From Phycicoccus sonneratiae (GTDB lineage Bacteria > Actinomycetota > Actinomycetes > Actinomycetales > Dermatophilaceae): 64,000 nucleotides of DNA. The stretch lies in NCBI RefSeq assembly GCF_016887965.1, contig NZ_JAFDVD010000006.1:62001-126000 (forward strand). The letters run 5' to 3'. The notes below the pieces were generated by a model that had not been told where the DNA came from, did not search any database, and was given only the letters and a program-made list of their open reading frames with translations. The position numbers and the translations under genes were made by a program. Positions 58,680 to 64,000 of the stretch are shown here, piece by piece (position 1 is the first letter of the stretch; every line of letters starts with the position of its first letter).

Positions 58680-60557
58680 TCAGGCTAGGCGCGAGCGCAG
58701 GGCGGACGCCACGGCGTCGGGGGTGAGCCCCACGGCGTCGAGGACCTGGCCACGCGAGGCGTGGTCGAGGAAGCGGCGCGGGATGCCGAAGGTGTCGACG
58801 GGCACGTCGAGCGCGGCGTCGCGCAGCGCCTGCGTGACCTGCGAGCCGATGCCCCCGACCACGACGTTGTCCTCGACGACGGCCACTCGACCGGCGCCGC
58901 GCGCCAGCGAGACCAGCGCCTCGGGCACCGGCAGGGCCCACACGGGGTCGACCACACGCACCCGGTGGCCCTCGGCGGCCAGCTTCTCCGCCGCCGTCAG
59001 CGACGTGACGGCCATCGAGCCGACCCCGACGAGCAGGACCTCGACGTCACCCGAGTCCGGCTCGCTGAGGACGTCGACGCCGTCGACGGTGCGCACCGCC
59101 TCGATCGGGTCGGCAACCGTGCCCTTCGGGAAGCGCACGACCGACGGCGCATCCGCGATGTCCACCGCCGCCCGTACGGCCGCCGCCACCTGCTGGCCGT
59201 CACGCGGCGCCGCGAGGTGCAGCCCCGGCACGACGCCCGAGATGGTCATGTCCCACATGCCGTGGTGCGACGCGCCGTCCGGCCCGGTCACGCCCGAACG
59301 GTCGAGGACGACCGTCACGCCCGCCTTGTGCAGCGCGCAGTCCATGAGGAGCTGGTCGAAGGCGCGGTTGAGGAACGTCGCGTAGACGGCCACGACCGGG
59401 TGCAGGCCGGAGAACGCCAACCCAGCAGCCATGGTCAGCGCGTGCTGCTCGGCGATACCGACGTCGAAGGTGCGCTCGGGGAAGCGGTCGCAGAACGGCT
59501 GGAGGCCGACGGGCATCATCATCGCCGCGGTGATCGCCACGACGTCCTTGCGCTCCTCCCCGAGCGAGACCATCGTGTCGGCGAACTCGTCGGTCCAGCT
59601 GCGCCCGGCGATCTCGAGCGGCAGACCCGTCTCGGGGTTGATGACCCCGACGGCGTGGAACTGGTCGGCCTCGTCGGAGATCGCGGGGTCGTAGCCGCGG
59701 CCCTTCTGGGTGATGACGTGCACGAGCACCGGCCCGCCGAAGGCCCGCGCCTTGCGCAGAGCGTTCTCGATGGCCTGCTCGTCGTGGCCGTCGACCGGGC
59801 CGACGTACTTCAGGCCGAGGTCCTCGAACATCCCCTGCGGGGCGACGATGTCCTTGATGCCCTTCTTGACGCCGTGCAGCGTCTCGTACATCGCGCCGCC
59901 GACGACCGGTGTGCGGGAGACGTTCCGCTTGCCCCAGTCGAGGAAGCGCTCGTAGCCGCGGGTGGTGCGCAGCGTCGAGAGGTGGTCGGCGAGGCCGCCG
60001 CGCGTGGGGGCGTAGGAGCGCTCGTTGTCGTTGACCACGAGGACGAGCGGCAGGTCGGTCTCCGCGGCGATGTTGTTCAGCGCCTCCCAGGCCATCCCGC
60101 CGGTGAGCGCGCCGTCGCCGATGACCGCCACCGTGTGCCGGTTCTTCTCGCCGCGGACCACGCGGCCGGCGGCGATGCCGTGCGCCCACGACAGCGAGGT
60201 CGAGGCGTGCGAGTTCTCGACGACGTCGTGCGCGGACTCGGCGCGGCTCGGGTAGCCGGACAGGCCCCCCTCCTTGCGCAGCGCGGAGAAGTCGTGGCGC
60301 CCGGTGAGCAGCTTGTGCACGTAGGACTGGTGGCCGGTGTCGAAGACGATGGCGTCGGTGGGGCTGTCGAAGACGCGGTGCAGGGCGATGGTCAGCTCGA
60401 CGACGCCGAGGTTGGGGCCGAGGTGGCCGCCGGTGCGGGCGACCTGGTCGACGAGGAACTCGCGGACCTCCTGCGCCAGCGCCGGCAGGTCCGCCGCCGG
60501 GAGCGCCTTGAGGTCGCGGGGACCGCCGATCCGTTCCAGCAGGCTCACCGCGCCCAT
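58680..60557 (-). CDS. dxs: 1-deoxy-D-xylulose-5-phosphate synthase
   Basis: 625 residues. The thiamine-diphosphate site is [103 protein letters not shown] and [21 protein letters not shown] (catalytic Glu) are standard. It joins pyruvate and glyceraldehyde-3-phosphate for the MEP isoprenoid route. It is a complete length family member with the ATG at 60555-60557. Confidence 0.95.
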   Translation of the reverse strand: MGAVSLLERIGGPRDLKALPAADLPALAQEVREFLVDQVARTGGHLGPNLGVVELTIALHRVFDSPTDAIVFDTGHQSYVHKLLTGRHDFSALRKEGGLSGYPSRAESAHDVVENSHASTSLSWAHGIAAGRVVRGEKNRHTVAVIGDGALTGGMAWEALNNIAAETDLPLVLVVNDNERSYAPTRGGLADHLSTLRTTRGYERFLDWGKRNVSRTPVVGGAMYETLHGVKKGIKDIVAPQGMFEDLGLKYVGPVDGHDEQAIENALRKARAFGGPVLVHVITQKGRGYDPAISDEADQFHAVGVINPETGLPLEIAGRSWTDEFADTMVSLGEERKDVVAITAAMMMPVGLQPFCDRFPERTFDVGIAEQHALTMAAGLAFSGLHPVVAVYATFLNRAFDQLLMDCALHKAGVTVVLDRSGVTGPDGASHHGMWDMTISGVVPGLHLAAPRDGQQVAAAVRAAVDIADAPSVVRFPKGTVADPIEAVRTVDGVDVLSEPDSGDVEVLLVGVGSMAVTSLTAAEKLAAEGHRVRVVDPVWALPVPEALVSLARGAGRVAVVEDNVVVGGIGSQVTQALRDAALDVPVDTFGIPRRFLDHASRGQVLDAVGLTPDAVASALRSRLA

Positions 60558-60770
60558 CTCCTCGTCGCTGTCGGGGGTCCGGACCGGGTCCGGTCGAACC
60601 CGACGAGTCTAGGCGCTGCGCCTGCCCCCACCCGCACCGCGCCGGGCACCCGCGGAGAACCTCCAGCCGCCGGGCACGTCGCGAACACACCCGGGAACTC
60701 CCGCGGCCGCCCGGTCGCTGGGGAGGGCGACGCCCGGATCCCTGCCCGGGCCCCACGTCCGGAGGTCCCC

Positions 60771-61412
60771 GTGCCGTCGTCGTCCCGCGCCCGCGCCCTC
60801 GCCGAGGTCCAGAAGGCCCAGCGTGCCCGCGAGCGGCGCACTCGGTTCCTCGTCGTCGGTGGGGTGCTCGCGGTTGTCGTCGCGCTCGTCGCGGTCGTCG
60901 CGGTGGTCATCCGGCGCGACGCCGCGAGCCGCCCCTCCCTCGACGCCGTGACGACCGTCGACCGGCTGAGCCGCAACCACGTGACCACCCCGGTCGACTA
61001 CGCGCAGTCCCCGCCGCTCGGCGGCGACCACAACCCGATCTGGCTGAACTGCGGCGTCTACGACCAGCCGGTGAAGAACGAGCTGGCGGTGCACTCGCTC
61101 GAGCACGGTGCGGTCTGGGTCACCTACCGCCCCGACCTCCCGGCCGACCAGGTCGAGCGGCTCGTCGCCGCCCTCCCCGACACCTACGTCGTCGTCTCGC
61201 CGTTCGAGGGCCTGAGCGCGCCCGTCGTCGCCTCGGCGTGGGGCGTCCAGCTCGAGCTCACCGGCGTCGACGACCCGCGGCTGGCCGAGTTCGTCCGCGA
61301 GTACCGCACCGGACCGCAGACCCCGGAGCCGGGTGCGGCCTGCACCGGCGGCAGCGACGGGACCGAGGGCACCTACCCGTCGGCCGCGGCGGGCACCCAG
61401 CCGACGTCGTGA
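60771..61412 (+). CDS. DUF3105 membrane-anchored protein
   Basis: 213 residues. A basic N-terminus and one transmembrane helix (FLVVGGVLAVVVALVAVVAVVI) put the rest outside. The DUF3105 core has VDYAQSPPLGGDHNPIWLNCGVYDQPVKNELAVHSLEHGAVWVTYRPDL (conserved PP-GG-HN and HSLEHGAVW). The role is unknown. The GTG at 60771 has GGAGG upstream. It overlaps the DUF305 gene by 4 bases; the two families are commonly paired. Confidence 0.87.
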   Translation: MPSSSRARALAEVQKAQRARERRTRFLVVGGVLAVVVALVAVVAVVIRRDAASRPSLDAVTTVDRLSRNHVTTPVDYAQSPPLGGDHNPIWLNCGVYDQPVKNELAVHSLEHGAVWVTYRPDLPADQVERLVAALPDTYVVVSPFEGLSAPVVASAWGVQLELTGVDDPRLAEFVREYRTGPQTPEPGAACTGGSDGTEGTYPSAAAGTQPTS

Positions 61413-62068
61413 GCACGCCTGCCGACCCGACCGCCGAGGTCGACGAGGTCGCCGAGGCACGTCCCGGTCGAGGACGGGCCCTCGTCGCGCTCGTCGCCGT
61501 CGTCGCCCTGCTCCTCGGCATCGGCGGGACCCTGCTCGTCCAGCGCGCGAGCGCCCCGGGGCGGGTCAGCGAGTTCGGGGCCGACGCCGGCTTCGCCCGC
61601 GACATGCAGACCCACCACCTGCAGGCCGTCGACATGGCCTTCCTCGTGCGCGACCGCAGCACCGACGAGGACGTGCGCACGCTGGCCTACGACATCGCCA
61701 CGAGCCAGCAGCAGCAGGCCGGCCAGATGTACGGATGGCTCGTCCAGTGGGGCCTGCCGCAGACCGGCGAGCGCGCCCCGATGGCCTGGGTCGGGGGCGA
61801 GCACGCGGCGCACACGGCCGCCGGCGAGCCGATGCCGGGGATGGCGACCCCCGAGCAGCTGGACGGGCTGCGGGCGGCACGCGGTGCCGAGGCCGACCGG
61901 ATCTTCCTGCGGCTCATGATCGCCCACCACCGCGGCGGCGTGGAGATGGCCGACGCCGCCCTCGCCGACGCCCGCACCGACGAGGTCCGCACCCTCGCCG
62001 GGGCGATCAGCCGGGCGCAGACCTCGGAGATCGCACTCATGGAGCAGATGCTCCGCGACCGGTCCTAG
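61409..62068 (+). CDS. DUF305 (CopM-like) exported protein
   Basis: 219 residues. A signal anchor (ALVALVAVVALLLGIGGTLLVQR) is followed by a DUF305 ferritin-like helical core: FARDMQTHHLQAVDMAFLVRDRS and FLRLMIAHHRGGVEMADAALADA, each with the conserved M-x-x-HH-x-x-A/G-x-x-M. GEPMPGMATPEQLDGLRAARG joins them. It is probably a metal (possibly copper) binding protein at the cell surface. It is coupled to the DUF3105 gene by a GTGA overlap. Confidence 0.87.
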   Translation: MSTPADPTAEVDEVAEARPGRGRALVALVAVVALLLGIGGTLLVQRASAPGRVSEFGADAGFARDMQTHHLQAVDMAFLVRDRSTDEDVRTLAYDIATSQQQQAGQMYGWLVQWGLPQTGERAPMAWVGGEHAAHTAAGEPMPGMATPEQLDGLRAARGAEADRIFLRLMIAHHRGGVEMADAALADARTDEVRTLAGAISRAQTSEIALMEQMLRDRS

Positions 62069-62523
62069 AGGCGCGGGACGAACTCGAGCCCGCGCAGGGC
62101 GTCGAGGAGCAGCCCGGCCGAGCGACGCGCCGCGACGAGCCGCACCCCCTCGCACTCGAGGTCGGCGAGCACCTGGGTGACCCCCTCGGGGCCGATGTCG
62201 TCGACGAGGGCCACGCGCACCTCGCGGTAGGACGAGCGCATCGCCTCGAGCTGGGCGTCGAGGTGGCGCACGGCCAGCCAGCCGAGGGCCACCGGGTGCC
62301 GCCGCCACGACGGGTAGAGCCGGTAGTCCGGCGGACAGTGGTCGAGCAGCCAGGCGACCGCCCGGTGCTCCCAGCCGCGCGTGCCGGGCGGCGGCACGCC
62401 CTGCGGCCAGCCGGGCGGCCCCCCGGCCCCGGTGGCGCCCGCCCCCGAGCGCCGCCGGGCGGGTGCCGCGGGGGTCGGCGCGCGGAGCGGTGGCCCCCCA
62501 CCCGGCCCCGCGTCATCGAACAC
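62065..62523 (-). CDS. Conserved-type hypothetical protein under a LexA-like box
   Basis: 152 residues. The first 50 are Pro/Gly/Ala-rich. The rest (WEHRAVAWLLDHCPPDYRLYPSWRRHPVALGWLAVRHLDAQLEAMRSSYREVRVALVDDIGPEGVTQVLADLECEGVRLVAARRSAGLLLDALRGLEFV) looks like a compact alpha/beta domain, with no enzyme motif I can name. It starts with GTG inside a perfect palindrome and with a TATCAT -10 seven bases upstream, so its mRNA is likely leaderless. It overlaps the DUF305 stop by 4 bases. Confidence 0.7.
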   Translation of the reverse strand: MFDDAGPGGGPPLRAPTPAAPARRRSGAGATGAGGPPGWPQGVPPPGTRGWEHRAVAWLLDHCPPDYRLYPSWRRHPVALGWLAVRHLDAQLEAMRSSYREVRVALVDDIGPEGVTQVLADLECEGVRLVAARRSAGLLLDALRGLEFVPRL

Positions 62524-62534
62524 GTGTTCGATGA
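62513..62534 (-). promoter_or_regulatory. Perfect SOS (LexA)-type box overlapping a start codon and -10
   Basis: The core TCGAACACGTGTTCGA (62516-62531) matches the actinobacterial/Gram-positive LexA form TCGAAC-N4-GTTCGA exactly, and the symmetry extends to 22 bp. It covers the GTG start (62521-62523) and abuts the -10 (TATCAT, 62531-62536). LexA binding there would block the hypothetical gene's transcription. Confidence 0.75.
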
Positions 62535-62572
62535 TAGGCCCTCCGACCAGATCGTGGACGCCGCCTCCGGGA

Positions 62573-62591
62573 ATAACCGAGCGTTATAGAT
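62573..62591 (+). promoter_or_regulatory. Probable promoter and small palindrome before sir
   Basis: ATAAC-CGAGC-GTTAT (62573-62587) is an inverted repeat overlapping TATAGAT (62585-62591), a good -10 for the sulfite reductase gene. It could be a repressor site. Inference from position. Confidence 0.45.
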
Positions 62592-62634
62592 TGCATGACC
62601 GTAGGTGACTGCCCCGCGACCGAGGACCGCTGAC

Positions 62635-64000
62635 ATGACGACGACGACCGACCCATCGGGCCGGGCCCTGCGTCCGCCGCGCGCGGGCCGGTCCAACGGC
62701 CAGTGGGCCGTCGACGGCACGGCACCGCTCAACGCCAACGAGGAGTGGAAGCAGGAGGACGGCGGCCTCAACGTCCGCGAGCGCATCGAGCAGGTGTACT
62801 CGAAGGAGGGCTTCGCCTCCATCCCGCCGCAGGACCTCAGCGGCCGCTTCCGCTGGTGGGGCCTGTACACCCAGCGCAAGCCGGGCATCGACGGCGGCCG
62901 CACCGCCCAGCTCGACGACACCGAGCTCTCCGACGAGTACTTCATGCTCCGCGTCCGGCTCGACGGCGGGGCGCTGACGCTGCACCAGCTGCGCGTGCTC
63001 GCCGACATCAGCCACGAGTTCGCCCGCGGCACCGCCGACATCAGCGACCGGCAGAACATCCAGTACCACTGGATCCGGGTCGAGGACGTGCCCGAGATCT
63101 GGCGCCGCCTCGAGGAGGTCGGCCTGCAGACCACCGAGGCCTGCGGTGACACCCCGCGCGTCGTGCTCGGCAGCCCGCTGGCCGGCATCGCCGCCGACGA
63201 GATCATCGACCCCACGCCGACCATCGACGAGATCACCCGCCGCTTCGTCGGCGACCCCGAGCTGGCCAACCTCCCCCGCAAGTTCAAGTCGGCGATCACC
63301 GGCCACCCGAGCCTCGACGTCGTCCACGAGATCAACGACGTCTCGCTCGTCGGCGTGGTCCACCCCGAGCTCGGCGCGGGCTACGACCTCTGGGTCGGCG
63401 GCGGCCTGTCCACCGCCCCGCGCCTGGCCGAGCGGATCGGCGTCTTCGTCGCCCCCGAGCGCGCGGCGGACGTCTGGCTCGGCGTCATCTCGATCTTCCG
63501 CGACTACGGCTACCGCCGGATGCGCACCAAGGCCCGCCTGAAGTTCCTCATGGCCGAGTGGGGCCCGGAGAAGTTCCGCCAGGTCCTCGAGACCGAGTAC
63601 CTCGACGCGCCGCTGCCGGATGGCCCCCCGCCGGCGCCCGCCACCGGGCCGGGCGACCACGTCGGCGTGCACCTCCAGAAGGACGGAAACCACTACGTCG
63701 GCGCCGCGCCGGTCGTCGGCCGGATCAGCGCGGACGTCCTCACCGGCCTCGCCGACCTGATGGCCGCCGCCGGCACCGACCGCGTGCGCCTCACCCCGCA
63801 CCAGAAGCTCGTCGTCCTCGACGTCGCCCCCGACCGGCTCGACGACCTCGTCGCCGGCCTCGAGGCGCTCGGCCTGTCGGTCACGCCCGGCCCGTTCCGC
63901 CGGCACACGATGGCCTGCACCGGCATCGAGTACTGCAAGCTGGCCATCGTCGAGACCAAGGCCACCGCGGCCACCGCCGTCGCCGAGCTCGAGCGCCGGC
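62635..64000 (+). CDS. sir: Ferredoxin-dependent sulfite/nitrite reductase, N-terminal part
   Basis: 455 codons are present; the C-terminus lies beyond the window. NERIEQVYSKEGFASIPPQDLSGRFRWWGLYTQRK and DISDRQNIQYHWIRVEDVPEIWRRLEEVGLQTTEACGDTPRVVLGSPLAG are the first nitrite/sulfite reductase repeat. RHTMACTGIEYCKLA has the first two cysteines of the 4Fe-4S/siroheme site. It reduces sulfite to sulfide (or nitrite to ammonia). The actinobacterial SirA type is likely; the later cysteines cannot be checked. Confidence 0.87.
   Translation, partial: MTTTTDPSGRALRPPRAGRSNGQWAVDGTAPLNANEEWKQEDGGLNVRERIEQVYSKEGFASIPPQDLSGRFRWWGLYTQRKPGIDGGRTAQLDDTELSDEYFMLRVRLDGGALTLHQLRVLADISHEFARGTADISDRQNIQYHWIRVEDVPEIWRRLEEVGLQTTEACGDTPRVVLGSPLAGIAADEIIDPTPTIDEITRRFVGDPELANLPRKFKSAITGHPSLDVVHEINDVSLVGVVHPELGAGYDLWVGGGLSTAPRLAERIGVFVAPERAADVWLGVISIFRDYGYRRMRTKARLKFLMAEWGPEKFRQVLETEYLDAPLPDGPPPAPATGPGDHVGVHLQKDGNHYVGAAPVVGRISADVLTGLADLMAAAGTDRVRLTPHQKLVVLDVAPDRLDDLVAGLEALGLSVTPGPFRRHTMACTGIEYCKLAIVETKATAATAVAELERR

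Overview
The window is a very GC-rich chromosomal segment of an actinobacterium. GTG starts, 4-base GTGA/ATGA gene overlaps and apparent leaderless promoters are common. Several gene contents point to the Micrococcales, most likely the Intrasporangiaceae/Dermatophilaceae (Janibacter/Knoellia/Tetrasphaera type): GTP-dependent PEP carboxykinase, HemQ-type haem synthesis, DUF3000 beside RNase D, a BfaA/BfaB methyl-branched lipid pair and several actinobacterial beta-oxidation clusters. The genus cannot be fixed by eye.

Layout. 1-2.2 kb: 5' end of thrS, a GPP34-family protein and an APH-type kinase. 2.2-4.1 kb: an S9 peptidase. 4.1-8.3 kb: a thiolase / FabG4-like reductase / MaoC dehydratase operon divergent from a TetR regulator, with a shared palindrome. 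8.3-11.4 kb: an operon for 10-methyl branched fatty acids (MOSC protein, flavoprotein, methyltransferase). 12-14.6 kb: tRNA-Val and the pabB-pabC pair for p-aminobenzoate. 14.6-19.8 kb: pckG with an elaborate palindromic leader, an acyltransferase, a sulfotransferase, a hydrolase and a small membrane methyltransferase. 20.1-20.4 kb: tRNA Gly-Cys-Val cluster. 20.5-29 kb: YihY/BrkB protein, AidB-like acyl-CoA dehydrogenase, PPK2, RibD-like reductase, hydrolase, a polymerase-ligase fusion and MsrB. 29-39 kb: haem genes (hemQ, hemY, hemE), an AbiEi/DUF559-type gene bracketed by an intergenic repeat, DUF4349 lipoprotein, GNAT, DinB, EamA, DUF3000, RNase D and an ArsR/VOC pair. 39.5-48.4 kb: fadA-fadB, an XRE-MurA fusion, and a TetR-controlled SDR/acyl-CoA ligase pair.

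48.4-57.8 kb is an accessory island with visibly lower GC and many orphan genes: a MazEF-type module, two PD-(D/E)XK-like proteins (one with a winged-helix tail), a 39-residue zinc ribbon, an EVE-DUF3883 protein, an EcsC protein, a tail-anchored coiled-coil protein, a protein made of ten 13-residue repeats behind a Cys/His-rich head, and a chimeric frameshifted remnant of two phage-type genes. It looks like a defence or mobile-element graveyard region, although no integrase is present. 58-64 kb returns to core genes: dxs, DUF3105 and DUF305 proteins, an apparently SOS-controlled gene, and ferredoxin-type sulfite/nitrite reductase (cut by the window edge).

The most striking unexplained structure is a small intergenic repeat family with three copies. 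Each copy is a 17-bp palindrome, an exact 8-nt spacer and a hairpin. Two copies sit in inverted orientation around the AbiEi/DUF559-type gene, forming a 1.2-kb cassette-like unit. Other notable points are a perfect LexA-type box on a leaderless start codon, the XRE-MurA fusion, the 22-bp-phased direct repeats before the DUF4349 gene, and a serine replacing the reactive P-loop cysteine of PckG.
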